Positions 1 to 9,286 of a DNA stretch of 64,000 nucleotides are shown one piece after another. Source of the stretch: Roseibacterium beibuensis (GTDB lineage Bacteria > Pseudomonadota > Alphaproteobacteria > Rhodobacterales > Rhodobacteraceae). Under the pieces are notes generated by a model. The model was not told the DNA's origin. It did not search any database and worked only from the letters and a program-made list of their open reading frames with translations. The stretch lies in assembly GCF_039542305.1 (NCBI RefSeq), contig NZ_BAABHW010000006.1:124001-188000 (forward strand), given 5' to 3'. How positions within the stretch are numbered: the first letter of the stretch is position 1; each line of letters starts with the position of its first letter. The translations under genes and the position numbers were made by a program.

Positions 1-1092
1 CAGACCGCGGAGCAGAACGGGGCCTGCGTTATGAACCTGATAGCTTCGCAACAAGCTTTCGTCGGCACGGGATTGCACCGTTTCGGGGCGCGCCTGCACG
101 ATGAACAACTCACCCGTGTCGCCATCGCGGGCCCATTCCATGTCCATCGGGCAGCCATAATGCGCCTCGATCCGCGCGGCGTAGCGGGCGAGTTCGACGA
201 TCTCGGGGTCGGACAGAACGAAGCGATCGCGTTCGTCCTGTGTCGTTTCGATATTGACGGTCGGGTGTTCGTCATCCTCGCCATAGATCATCTTGATCTC
301 TTTCGCGCCGAGGGTCTTTTCGATGACCGGCGACAGCGCGGGATCGTCGAGAAGCGGCTTGAACACTTCGTATTCGTCGGGGGTCACGGCGCCCTGCACG
401 ACATTCTCGCCAAGCCCCCAGGCGGCATTGATCAGAACCAGCTTGTCGAAGCCCGTTTCGGTGTCGATGGAGAACATCACGCCCGACCCACCGGTGTCGG
501 AGCGCACCATCTGCTGCACCCCCACGGACAGCGCGACAGCGAGATGATCGAAGCCCTGAACGCGACGGTAGCTGAGCGCACGGTCAGTGAAGAGCGAAGC
601 ATAACACCGGCGGCACGCGTCGAGCAGCGCGTCAGCCCCCTGGATATTCAGAAACGTCTCCTGCAGGCCGGCGAAACTGGCATCGGGCAGGTCCTCGGCA
701 TTGGCCGAGGATCGGACCGCAACCGACAACTCCGGCGTACCGGCGCGCTCGGATAATGCGGCATAGGCCGACAGGATCGCCTCGCGGATGTCATCCGGCC
801 ATGTGCCGCGCAGGATCATGGAACGGATCGCCTCGCCCGTTTCGTGGAGGCTGGCCCGCTCGGCGTCCCATTCGGCGATGGCGCCCGAGATCGCGGCGCG
901 CAAATCGTTGTGGTCGATGAAACGCCAGAAGGCGTCCGCAGTGGTGGCAAAACCCGGCGGCACGCGAATACCTGCGCTGGAGAGGTTCTGGACCATCTCG
1001 CCAAGCGACGCGTTCTTGCCGCCGACCACGCCGACATCCCCGCGTACCAGGTCGTCGAACCAGATCACACTGGCCTCTGATGTTGCTGTCAT
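1..1092 (-). CDS. ppsA: Phosphoenolpyruvate synthase, N-terminal part (cut by window edge)
   Basis: The N-terminal 364 residues are visible; the rest lies outside the window. PEP synthase makes PEP from pyruvate and ATP with release of AMP and phosphate, in gluconeogenesis. The start reads MTATSEASVIWFDDL and continues into GGKNASLGEM at about residues 24-33, the classic N-terminal signature of PEP/pyruvate-utilising enzymes. Further on come RSSATAEDLPDASFAG and MDMEWARDG, typical of the ATP-grasp nucleotide-binding domain. The ATG at 1092 is preceded by a GGGAGGAAA-like ribosome site. The phosphohistidine and PEP-binding domains would be downstream, so a pyruvate phosphate dikinase relative cannot be fully excluded, but the N-terminus fits PpsA better. 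An FNR-like box lies about 60 bases upstream. Confidence 0.9.
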   Translation of the reverse strand, partial: MTATSEASVIWFDDLVRGDVGVVGGKNASLGEMVQNLSSAGIRVPPGFATTADAFWRFIDHNDLRAAISGAIAEWDAERASLHETGEAIRSMILRGTWPDDIREAILSAYAALSERAGTPELSVAVRSSANAEDLPDASFAGLQETFLNIQGADALLDACRRCYASLFTDRALSYRRVQGFDHLAVALSVGVQQMVRSDTGGSGVMFSIDTETGFDKLVLINAAWGLGENVVQGAVTPDEYEVFKPLLDDPALSPVIEKTLGAKEIKMIYGEDDEHPTVNIETTQDERDRFVLSDPEIVELARYAARIEAHYGCPMDMEWARDGDTGELFIVQARPETVQSRADESLLRSYQVHNAGPVLLRGL

Positions 1093-1150
1093 GTGTCGTT
1101 TCCTCCCGATCCTGTCGGAAGAGGGTCGGACAGACTACCGAGGCGCAGCC

Positions 1151-1164
1151 TTGATACACGTCAA
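1151..1164. promoter_or_regulatory. FNR/FnrL-like box upstream of ppsA
   Basis: TTGATACACGTCAA matches the FNR-family consensus TTGAT-N4-ATCAA at 9 of 10 specified positions. It lies 59 bases upstream of the ppsA start codon, between ppsA and tRNA-Arg, where a promoter is expected. The match is read directly from the sequence; actual binding is inferred. Confidence 0.5.
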
Positions 1165-1189
1165 GGTTGATCAGGTTTCGCGCAGAAGA

Positions 1190-1266
1190 TGGTGACCCCG
1201 GCAGGACTCGAACCTGCAACCTATCCCTTAGGAGGGGATTGCTCTATCCAGTTGAGCCACGGGGCC
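1190..1266 (-). tRNA. tRNA-Arg (anticodon CCT)
   Basis: The minus strand folds into a full cloverleaf. The acceptor arms are GGCCCCG and CGGGGTC with discriminator A and an encoded CCA. The anticodon stem ATCCC/GGGAT closes the loop CTCCTAA, giving anticodon CCT. The T arm has GGTTCGAGTCC. It lies between ppsA and a LacI-type regulator gene, both separated by normal intergenic DNA. Confidence 0.97.
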
Positions 1267-1383
1267 GATGCCCCCTTGTCGGGCATTTCGATCGGTCACG
1301 CAACCTTGCCCGAGCCGGGTTGCGGTCGGGGCCACGTGGCGCGTATCAATGGATGATAGCGCTACCCTGGCAGGACGACCCCT

Positions 1384-2406
1384 TTGCGCGGACGCAACCC
1401 TTTTGACGGAAAACCGCAGATGACCCTGCGCGACGTGGCCGAGGCCGCGGGCGTGTCGGAAATGACGGTCAGCCGCGTGCTGCGCCAGCGCGGGGATGTT
1501 TCGGAGAAAACCCGGGAACGGGTCTTCGCCGCGGCACGCCAGCTGGGCTACGTGCCCAACAAGATCGCGGGCGCGCTGGCCTCGAACCGGGTGAACCTGG
1601 TGGGGGTCGTGATCCCGTCCCTGTCGAACATGGTCTTTCCCGATGTCCTGGGCGGAATCGGCGAGGTGCTTGGAGAAACCTCCCTCCAGCCGGTGATCGG
1701 CACGTCGCGCTACGATCCCGAGCAGGAAGAGAAAGTCATCTACGAGATGCTGAGCTGGCGTCCCTCCGGCCTGATCGTGTCGGGGTTGGAGCATACCGAT
1801 GCCGCCCGCGCGATGATGGCGAATGCGGGTATCCCGGTGGTCGAGGTGATGGACGTGGATGGCGAGCCCGTCGCCGCGGCGGTGGGCATCAGCCACGAGG
1901 CGGCCGGCCGGGCCATGGCGCGCGAGATCGCGGCGCGCGGGTATCGGCGGATCGGCTATCTCGGCTCGTCTTCCATTGCCGATCACCGGGCGCAAAAACG
2001 GCTGAAAGGGTTCCGCGAGGGGCTGGCCGAGGCGGGCCTCGGGCTTGCGGACGAGTGTTTCTACGAGGGAAGCTCCGGCTTCGGCACCGGGCGCGGCATG
2101 GCCGAGGAGATCCTGACGCGGACGCCCGACCTCGATTTCCTCTACTTCAACACCGACATGAATGCGGTGGGCGGGCTGATCTATTGCCTCGAAAAGGGCT
2201 ATTCGATCCCCGATCAGATTGGGCTGGCCGGGTTCAACGCCTTCGAGGTGCTGGACGGTCTGCCCATGCGCATCGCCACGATGGACAGCAAGCGGCACGA
2301 GATCGGCCGCAAGGCGGCGGAGCTGATCGCAAGCGGCGAATTGACAGACGAGATCGTGACGCTGGAGCCGGAGTTTCAGCCGGGCGACACGGTGCGTGAC
2401 GGCTGA
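1384..2406 (+). CDS. LacI-family transcriptional regulator (GntR/gluconate-like subgroup)
   Basis: A 340-residue DNA-binding repressor type. An N-terminal LacI helix-turn-helix begins TLRDVAEAAGVSEMTVSRVL (about residues 14-33), followed by a hinge helix (NKIAGALAS) and a periplasmic-binding-like effector domain to the C-terminus (VVIPSLSN, PSGLIVSG, GYLGSS). The wording of the effector domain resembles gluconate repressors, but the ligand is not proven. The TTG at 1384 was chosen because AGGA lies eight bases before it; an ATG at 1420, starting right at the HTH, is a possible alternative. No obvious target operon is adjacent: the gene stands alone between tRNA-Arg and the convergent sbtA. 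Confidence 0.9.
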   Translation: MRGRNPFDGKPQMTLRDVAEAAGVSEMTVSRVLRQRGDVSEKTRERVFAAARQLGYVPNKIAGALASNRVNLVGVVIPSLSNMVFPDVLGGIGEVLGETSLQPVIGTSRYDPEQEEKVIYEMLSWRPSGLIVSGLEHTDAARAMMANAGIPVVEVMDVDGEPVAAAVGISHEAAGRAMAREIAARGYRRIGYLGSSSIADHRAQKRLKGFREGLAEAGLGLADECFYEGSSGFGTGRGMAEEILTRTPDLDFLYFNTDMNAVGGLIYCLEKGYSIPDQIGLAGFNAFEVLDGLPMRIATMDSKRHEIGRKAAELIASGELTDEIVTLEPEFQPGDTVRDG

Positions 2407-2414
2407 ACGGGAAA

Positions 2415-2445
2415 CGGGGGCGACGGCGCGTGGCACCCGCCCCCG
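2415..2445. terminator. Hairpin between convergent lacI-type gene and sbtA
   Basis: CGGGGGCG (2415-2422) and CGCCCCCG (2438-2445) form a perfect 8-bp inverted repeat in the 54-base gap between two convergent genes. Only a short A/T stretch follows, so it may be a weak bidirectional terminator or just a protective stem. Confidence 0.4.
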
Positions 2446-2460
2446 AAAACAATCGTCAGA

Positions 2461-3516
2461 TCAGAACCCGATCACCGCATCGGCCAAGGCCACGAACAGC
2501 GGGATGCTGAGGATGGCGACCGGGGTCCCGATACCGGTGGACGACCCGATATAGGCCGAAGGGTTGGCCTCGGGCAGCGCGCCGCGGATCGTCGGCGGCC
2601 CCGAGATATCCGAACTGGAGGCCGCCATGACCGCCAGAAGGACCACGCCCCCCGCCGAGAAACCGGTCAGGTAATGGGCGACCAGCCCGAGGCCGAAACC
2701 GATCAGGCCGTGCACGATGGGCGCGGCGACCGCGTAGGCGATATAGGCATGGGCGACCTTGCGCAGTTCCGACAACCGGCTCCACGCCTCCATCCCGAGG
2801 ATCAGCATCAGGAGCGACAGGAGGCCCGAGAAGAGCGGATCGTAGAAGCTTTCGACCACCGCATCGGGCCGCGCCACGATGCCAAGGATCAACCCCAGCA
2901 GCAGGGCCGAGACAGCGGAACTGCGCAGCGTGTCGGTGATGATCTCCTTGACGACACCGGGGTGCCCGCCACCACCGGCCCCACCAAAGGACAGGGTCAT
3001 GGTTGCTGCGCCCCCTTGGCCGCTGGTCGCCGTCCGCGCGGTCGCCAGACGCCCAAGAACGATGGCCGTGACCAGCGCCGCGATATCCATGAAGGGATAA
3101 AGCGCGCCGATGAACCCTTCATAGGGCAGGCCGCCATCCTGCATGACCGCCATGCCCGCCGCCAGGGTCGAGGCAGAGACCGCCCCGAACAGGCCCGAGG
3201 TCGCGATGCCGTCCACCGGTGAGACCCCCCGGGCGCGCGCCAATGTGACCGCGCCGATCAGGACGATGGCGATGCCGGTAACCATCGCGGCGATGGCGGG
3301 GACGAGAAGTTGGGCAAGATCGGCTTCGCGCACCGAGATGCCGGCTTCCAGCCCGACCTTCAGGAGCAGGACCATGACGATGAACTTGTAGATTGCGTCG
3401 GGCACTTTGAATTGGCTGCCAAGCGCAGCCAGAACCATGCCGCCGATGAGAAAGGACAAGGTCGGCTTTTGCAGCTGCGTGACCATTGTCGTCAGCAGAT
3501 CGGACAGGAACTCCAT
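2461..3516 (-). CDS. sbtA: Sodium-dependent bicarbonate transporter, SbtA family
   Basis: A 351-residue integral membrane protein with about ten hydrophobic segments arranged as two inverted halves. The C-terminal half carries SSSDISGPPTIRGALPEANP, the hallmark stretch of SbtA (formerly DUF897). In cyanobacteria SbtA imports bicarbonate together with Na+ at the plasma membrane; here the substrate is inferred from family membership. A glycine-rich loop near residue 180 separates the halves, as in SbtA. The gene is transcribed divergently from a LysR-type regulator 98 bases away, a usual sign of control by that regulator. No SbtB (PII-like) partner is seen beside it. No Rubisco gene is in the window, so the role may be anaplerotic or pH-related. 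Confidence 0.88.
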   Translation of the reverse strand: MEFLSDLLTTMVTQLQKPTLSFLIGGMVLAALGSQFKVPDAIYKFIVMVLLLKVGLEAGISVREADLAQLLVPAIAAMVTGIAIVLIGAVTLARARGVSPVDGIATSGLFGAVSASTLAAGMAVMQDGGLPYEGFIGALYPFMDIAALVTAIVLGRLATARTATSGQGGAATMTLSFGGAGGGGHPGVVKEIITDTLRSSAVSALLLGLILGIVARPDAVVESFYDPLFSGLLSLLMLILGMEAWSRLSELRKVAHAYIAYAVAAPIVHGLIGFGLGLVAHYLTGFSAGGVVLLAVMAASSSDISGPPTIRGALPEANPSAYIGSSTGIGTPVAILSIPLFVALADAVIGF

Positions 3517-3571
3517 CGGACACCTCCGGGAATGAATGACTGGAGTGGAGGTAGCGACGGCATGAAAAGAA

Positions 3572-3609
3572 GAAAAATATATCTTTCAGGATAAAATATT
3601 CTATTTTTC
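3572..3609. promoter_or_regulatory. AT-rich inverted repeat in the sbtA-lysR intergenic region
   Basis: GAAAAATA (3572-3579) and TATTTTTC (3602-3609) form a perfect 8-bp inverted repeat across an unusually A/T-rich 40-base island. The right arm ends just before the LysR start codon at 3615. LysR proteins usually bind such dyads next to their own start while controlling the divergent gene, so this is the best operator candidate here. Confidence 0.5.
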
Positions 3610-3614
3610 AGAAC

Positions 3615-4481
3615 ATGAAGGATCTGAACTATCATCATCTTGGCTATTTCCGCGAGGTTGCCCATGACGGGAACCTCACCCGCACGGCCGAGCGGCTGAA
3701 CCTGTCGCAATCGGCGCTGAGCACGCAGATCAAGGCGTTGGAGGATCGGCTGGGGCAGAAGCTGTTTGACCGCGTCGGCCGTCGGCTGGAACTGACCGAG
3801 GTGGGGCGGATCGCGCTGGATCATGCCGACCGGATCTTTGGCACCGGGGAGGAGTTGCTGGCCACCCTGCGCCATGCCGGGCGCGCCGCCGCGCCCCTGA
3901 GGGTGGGGGCGCTGTCCACGCTCTCGCGCAACTTTCAGCTTGGGTTCCTGCGCCCGGCGCTGGAGGCCGGGGAAGTTCGCCTCGCCCTGCGCTCGGGTAA
4001 TGTGCAAACACTTCTCGACGCCTTGAAGGCGCTGGCGCTCGACGTGGTTCTGACGACCGATCCACCCCCCGGCGATTACGGTGCGCAATTCACCGCGCAG
4101 CGGATCGCGGAAACCTCCGTAGGTATCCACGGCGTGCCGGACCGCTTGCACCACGACACCCTGGCCGCCCTGCTGACCAGTGAGCCCTTCATCGTGCCCA
4201 CCGAAAGCTCGATCCGCACCGGGTTCGAGGCGTTGACCGCGCAACTGGGCATCCAGCCCCGCATCGCGGCCGAGGTGGACGACATGGCGATGGTGCGCCT
4301 GCTGGCGCGCGAAGGGGTTGGCCTCGCCATCGCGCCTTCGGTCGTCTTCGCGGATGAATTACGCGACGGGCGGCTGCAAACGGCGCCCTTCGAGCTGGAC
4401 ATCGTCGAAAGCTTTTTCGCGATCACCGTGCCGCGCAGCTTTCCCCACCCGGCACTGGAGGCGTTGCTTCCGCAGGGCTGA
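3615..4481 (+). CDS. LysR-family transcriptional regulator
   Basis: A 288-residue regulator. Residues 5-64 form the LysR winged helix-turn-helix (NYHHLGYFREVAHDGNLTRT, then LSQSALSTQIKALEDRLGQK). The rest is the effector-binding substrate domain, with the usual LRVGALSTL opening near residue 95 and a VPTESSIRTGFE region. The HTH style (NYHHL, NLTRTA) recalls the NhaR-like branch. Because it lies divergent from sbtA with a dyad between them, it most likely controls the transporter; the signal it senses is unknown. It is convergent with, and only six bases from, the sdaA stop codon. Confidence 0.9.
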   Translation: MKDLNYHHLGYFREVAHDGNLTRTAERLNLSQSALSTQIKALEDRLGQKLFDRVGRRLELTEVGRIALDHADRIFGTGEELLATLRHAGRAAAPLRVGALSTLSRNFQLGFLRPALEAGEVRLALRSGNVQTLLDALKALALDVVLTTDPPPGDYGAQFTAQRIAETSVGIHGVPDRLHHDTLAALLTSEPFIVPTESSIRTGFEALTAQLGIQPRIAAEVDDMAMVRLLAREGVGLAIAPSVVFADELRDGRLQTAPFELDIVESFFAITVPRSFPHPALEALLPQG

Positions 4482-4487
4482 AACCGC

Positions 4488-5903
4488 TCAGCATTCGGGG
4501 ATGTTCACCGCCAACCCGCCCTGGCTGGTTTCCTTGTACTTGTGGGACATGTCGATCCCGGTCTGGCGCATCGCCTCGATGCAGTTGTCCAGCGGGATGA
4601 AATGCGTGCCATCCCCGCGCAGGGCGAGGGAGGCCGCGGACACGGCCTTGATCGCGCCAAGCCCGTTACGCTCGATACAGGGCACCTGGACAAGGCCCGC
4701 CACCGGATCGCATGTCATGCCAAGGTGATGTTCCAGCGCGATCTCGGCGGCGTTTTCCACCTGTTCATTCGTGCCGCCAAGGGCGGCGCAAAGACCCGCC
4801 GCCGCCATGGCACTGGCCGAGCCGACCTCGCCCTGGCAACCGACCTCGGCGCCGGAAATGCTGGCGTTATGCTTGATGAGGCCGCCAATCGCAGCGGCGA
4901 CCATCAGGAAGGTGCGCCGCCCCTCCTCGGTCGCGCCGATGCAATGGTCGCGGTAGTAGCGCATCACGGCAGGCACGACGCCGGCCGCCCCGTTGGTGGG
5001 CGAGGTCACGACACGCCCACCGGCGGCGTTCTCCTCGTTCACGGCCATGGCGTAGACCGACAGCCAGTCGTTCACCGTGTGGGGTTGGGCGATGTTCGTC
5101 CCTGCTTCGGCCTTGAGTTGTTCGTGGATGGCCCGTGCCCGGCGTTTGACGCGCAGGCCGCCGGGCAACTCGCCCGACATCCGCAGGCCGCGGTCGATGC
5201 AATCGTCCATCGCGGCCCAGATCCCATCGACCCCGTCGCGAAGTGCTGCGCGCGGCGTCAGGCGTTCCTCGTTCGCCCATTTCATCTGCGCGATCGTTTT
5301 CCCCGAGGCGCGACCCATCGCCAGCATCTCGGCCGCCGAGCCGAACGGATAGGGAAAGCCCGCTTCTTCCTTCTCGGCATGCAGGGCGGCGGCCCCGCCC
5401 TGATCCTGCTGCGCCAGTTCGCGCGCCGTCATCACGAACCCGCCGCCGATGGAGTAGTAGGTCTCCTCCATGTAGAGGTTCCCGGCTGTGTCGAAGGCCC
5501 GCAGGATCATGCCGTTCGCGTGTCCCGGCAGGGGCGGGCCATAATCGAACACCAGGTCTTTCTCGGGATCGAACCGCAGGGGCGGCAGGCCGGGCGGCGT
5601 CACCTGCCCGCTGGCGCGAATGTCGGCCTCCAGCTCTTCGGCGCGGTCAGGGTCGAGGGTGTGGGGTTCGAACCCCGCGAATCCAAGGATCACGGCGCGG
5701 TCGGTCGCATGGCCCTTGCCGGTGAAGGCCAGCGATCCGTGCAATGAACAGCCCAACGCGGCCAGATCGCCCGCGCCCGGTTCCTTCTCGCGCCCGCCGC
5801 GCAGATCGGACAGGAAGCGCGCGGCGGCGGTCATCGGCCCCATCGTGTGCGACGACGAAGGACCGACCCCGATCTTGAAGATGTCGAAAACGCTGAGAAA
5901 CAT
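4488..5903 (-). CDS. sdaA: L-serine dehydratase, iron-sulfur type, single-chain
   Basis: A 471-residue enzyme that deaminates L-serine to pyruvate and ammonia using a [4Fe-4S] cluster. The beta domain starts MFLSVFDIFKIGVGPSSSHT; the alpha domain has SPTNGAAGVVPAV. Likely cluster ligands are Cys356 (GCQGEVGSA), Cys398 (GMTCDP) and Cys409 (QVPCIERN). The protein ends in Cys471; in the Legionella enzyme structure a C-terminal cysteine folds into the active site, and this terminus fits that type. The ATG at 5903 has an AGGGG site eight bases upstream; an in-frame start 24 bases earlier would add residues with no family counterpart. Its pyruvate output would suit a cell that also carries ppsA. 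Confidence 0.96.
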   Translation of the reverse strand: MFLSVFDIFKIGVGPSSSHTMGPMTAAARFLSDLRGGREKEPGAGDLAALGCSLHGSLAFTGKGHATDRAVILGFAGFEPHTLDPDRAEELEADIRASGQVTPPGLPPLRFDPEKDLVFDYGPPLPGHANGMILRAFDTAGNLYMEETYYSIGGGFVMTARELAQQDQGGAAALHAEKEEAGFPYPFGSAAEMLAMGRASGKTIAQMKWANEERLTPRAALRDGVDGIWAAMDDCIDRGLRMSGELPGGLRVKRRARAIHEQLKAEAGTNIAQPHTVNDWLSVYAMAVNEENAAGGRVVTSPTNGAAGVVPAVMRYYRDHCIGATEEGRRTFLMVAAAIGGLIKHNASISGAEVGCQGEVGSASAMAAAGLCAALGGTNEQVENAAEIALEHHLGMTCDPVAGLVQVPCIERNGLGAIKAVSAASLALRGDGTHFIPLDNCIEAMRQTGIDMSHKYKETSQGGLAVNIPEC

Positions 5904-5997
5904 GGCGCACCCCTTTTCGGGATGCACCCTAGCGCGCCGGATAGCTCAGGTCACATCGCATGCGACGCGGCGGGGCCGGTCTGCGACAGCCCCCCGG

Positions 5998-7500
5998 TTA
6001 CGGCGACCGCGAAGCCCGGGCGTATTCGCGCAAAACCACCTCGGTCCCGTCTTGCCAGATCATGCGAAGCCATTGCTCGAACGCATCGGCAAAATCCGTA
6101 TGCGACGCGAGATCGCCGTAGAGGTCGCCCTGATGCAGCCAGCTGCGCGGATTGTCCTTGGCCGTTTGCGCGGCGGCAACAAGGGTGGCCCAAGCCGGAT
6201 CGTTCGGTTCGATCACCGACCCATCCTCCCGCGTGCCGGCACACATGCGGGCCCACAGCGCCTCGACCAGCGCCAGCCCTCGAACGGGGCCACCGACGGC
6301 GAGCGCGTCGCGCAGGATCGGCAGGACAAACCCGGTGTGGCGGGACGATCCGTCAAACGCGACGCGGCGTGTCGTGTCGCGGATGGCCGGGTTGGAAAAA
6401 CGACGTTCGATCAGGTCCAGGTATTGTGTCGGCGTCATGCCGGGGACAGCGTGGACGTAAGGCACGATTTCCTCGGTCTGCACCTTTCGGAAAAAGGGTG
6501 CGATGGCCGGATGCGCCGCGCATCCCGCGATGGTCGGCACCGAGAGCAGTTCGCCCGCATTGGCCAACACTTGGTGACCCGCATTCAGGATACGGATCTT
6601 CATCATCTCGTAGGAATGTACATCGTCGGTAAAGGTGGCGCCGACACGGTCCCAATCGGGACGACCGGCGCAGAAATCATCCTCGATCACCCATTGGCGG
6701 AAATTCTCGTGCGTGACGGGGGCGGCGTCCTCTATGCCCATCTCGCGCGCGAGGGCCAATTCGGCTGGCCCGGTCGCCGGGACGATGCAATCGACCATCG
6801 AGTTCGGAAAGCTCGCCTCGGCCTCAATCCAGTCAGCCAGGGCCGGATCGCTCAACCGGGCAAGGCCCACGACGGTCTGCCGCAGAACGCCACCATTGCC
6901 GCGCAGGTTGTCGCAAGACAGGCCGGTAAAGGGGCCGATCCCCGCCTCTCGCCTTGCGCGCAAGGCCGCGACCATCGCGCCGAAGGCCGTGCGGGGCCGG
7001 TCGGGGTGAATTGCATCATGCCGGATGTCGGGATGGCGGCTATCGAACAGGCCAGTCGCCGGGTCTGTGTAGTACCCGCCCTCGGTCACGGTCAGCGCCA
7101 CGATGCGGACAGACGAGTTGGACATGGCCGCAATAAGCGGGCCATTGCCCTCTTCGATGGGCAGGTAGTCGATCATTGCGCCGGTGACCTCCGCCGAGCG
7201 GTGGTCTGGGGCGAGCTCGATCAGGGTGGTCAGGCAATCCTGCGCAATCAGCCGTTCGCGCATCGCCGCGTCATAGGGCCGGACACCTGCGCCGATGATC
7301 GCCCAATCCAGCGCCTCGCTTTGCTGCATCAGCCGGTGCAAATACCACGCCTGGTGCGCACGATGGAAATTGCCCAGCCCGATATGGACGATCCCGGGGG
7401 TCAGGGCCGAGCGGTCATAGCTCGGACGCGCGATTCCCTTGGGCAGATCGGCCAGCGTGCTGTTGGACAGCCGGACGGGGTGGGCAGTGCTTGCAATCAT
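5998..7500 (-). CDS. mtlK: Mannitol 2-dehydrogenase (long-chain polyol dehydrogenase)
   Basis: A 500-residue NAD-dependent enzyme oxidising D-mannitol (and often D-arabitol or sorbitol) to the ketose. The N-terminal Rossmann part has GIVHIGLGNFHRAHQAWYL near residues 36-54. The C-terminal domain has MKIRILNAGHQVLAN, containing the K-x4-N-x2-H catalytic signature of the family. The start ATG at 7500 shares one base with the smoS stop (TGATG), so translation is coupled. A reading frame stays open far upstream through smoS, but that part is a shadow. It is the last gene of the polyol operon smoEFGKS-mtlK and delivers fructose or xylulose to downstream kinases. Confidence 0.96.
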   Translation of the reverse strand: MIASTAHPVRLSNSTLADLPKGIARPSYDRSALTPGIVHIGLGNFHRAHQAWYLHRLMQQSEALDWAIIGAGVRPYDAAMRERLIAQDCLTTLIELAPDHRSAEVTGAMIDYLPIEEGNGPLIAAMSNSSVRIVALTVTEGGYYTDPATGLFDSRHPDIRHDAIHPDRPRTAFGAMVAALRARREAGIGPFTGLSCDNLRGNGGVLRQTVVGLARLSDPALADWIEAEASFPNSMVDCIVPATGPAELALAREMGIEDAAPVTHENFRQWVIEDDFCAGRPDWDRVGATFTDDVHSYEMMKIRILNAGHQVLANAGELLSVPTIAGCAAHPAIAPFFRKVQTEEIVPYVHAVPGMTPTQYLDLIERRFSNPAIRDTTRRVAFDGSSRHTGFVLPILRDALAVGGPVRGLALVEALWARMCAGTREDGSVIEPNDPAWATLVAAAQTAKDNPRSWLHQGDLYGDLASHTDFADAFEQWLRMIWQDGTEVVLREYARASRSP

Positions 7501-8269
7501 CAGCTCATCCATTGTCCGCCGTCCACGTTGTAGCACTGCGCCACGATGTAATCGGCCTCGGGGGTGGCGAGGAATACCGCCATGCCGGTCAGGTCCTCTG
7601 CCCGACCCATGCGCCCGTAGGGGACACCCGCGCCGACCTCTTTCTTCTTTTGCCCGGGGGCCTTGCCCTCGTACTTGGCAAAGAAGGCGTCGACGCCGTC
7701 CCAATGCTCCCCATCCACGACACCGGGCGCGATGGCGTTCACGTTGATCCGGTGTTCGATCAGGTTCAGCCCGGCCGATTGCGTCAGGCTTATGATCGCG
7801 GCCTTGCTGGCACAATAGACCGCGACGAGCGGCTCCCCCCGGCGACCGGCCTGGCTTGCCATGTTGATGATCTTGCCGCCCTGGCCCCGGTCGATCATGT
7901 GGCGCGCGACGGCCTGCATGGTGAACAGCACGCCCGAGACGTTGATATCGAACACGCGCCGGTAATCCTCGCGCGTGATCTCGACGATCGGCGCGGCGCT
8001 GAAAATCGCGGCGTTGTTGATCAGGATGTCGATATGGCCCATGGCCGCGATCGCCTCGTCCACGGCGGCGTCGATGCTTTCCTGTCGCGTCACGTCCATC
8101 GCGATCGCAGTGGCGGCCGGGCCGATCTCGTCCACGGTTTTCCGCGCGCGGGCGATGTCGATATCTGCGATGCAAACCTTGGCCCCCTCGCGCACATAGG
8201 CCTCGGCAAAGGCCCGCCCGATACCGCGGGCCGCACCGGTGATAAGCGCCGTTTTTCCTTCAAGCCGGC

Positions 8270-8273
<4 letters not shown>
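7500..8273 (-). CDS. smoS: Sorbitol (L-iditol/galactitol) dehydrogenase, SDR family
   Basis: A 257-residue short-chain dehydrogenase that oxidises sorbitol to fructose, or galactitol to tagatose, with NAD. It shows the nucleotide motif TGAARGIG (residues 12-19), the structural NNAA motif, the catalytic Ser of INMASQAG, and Tyr/Lys in YCASK. The central stretch NAIAPGVVDGEHWDGVDAFF is the one I associate with SmoS of Rhodobacter sphaeroides. The ATG overlaps the end of smoK by four bases (ATGA), and the stop overlaps the mtlK start. Its place in an uptake operon for polyols supports the substrate call. Confidence 0.95.
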
Positions 8274-9274
<1,001 letters not shown>

Positions 9275-9286
9275 GCAGAGGTCTCC

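Noticed and set aside
1228..2436. Minus-strand frame of 402 codons opposite the LacI-type gene
   Set aside because: Antisense to a gene with a clear HTH, and it starts in the tRNA; no ribosome site.
5620..7533. Long plus-strand frame of 637 codons across sdaA and mtlK
   Set aside because: It is antisense to two genes with clear motifs, has no ribosome site and its amino acid composition (Arg/Gly-rich) is typical of a high-GC shadow.
5998..8175. A 725-codon minus-strand frame that could be read as a fused dehydrogenase
   Set aside because: The first 225 codons are smoS read in another frame; the mtlK start at 7500 (TGATG) explains the real gene.
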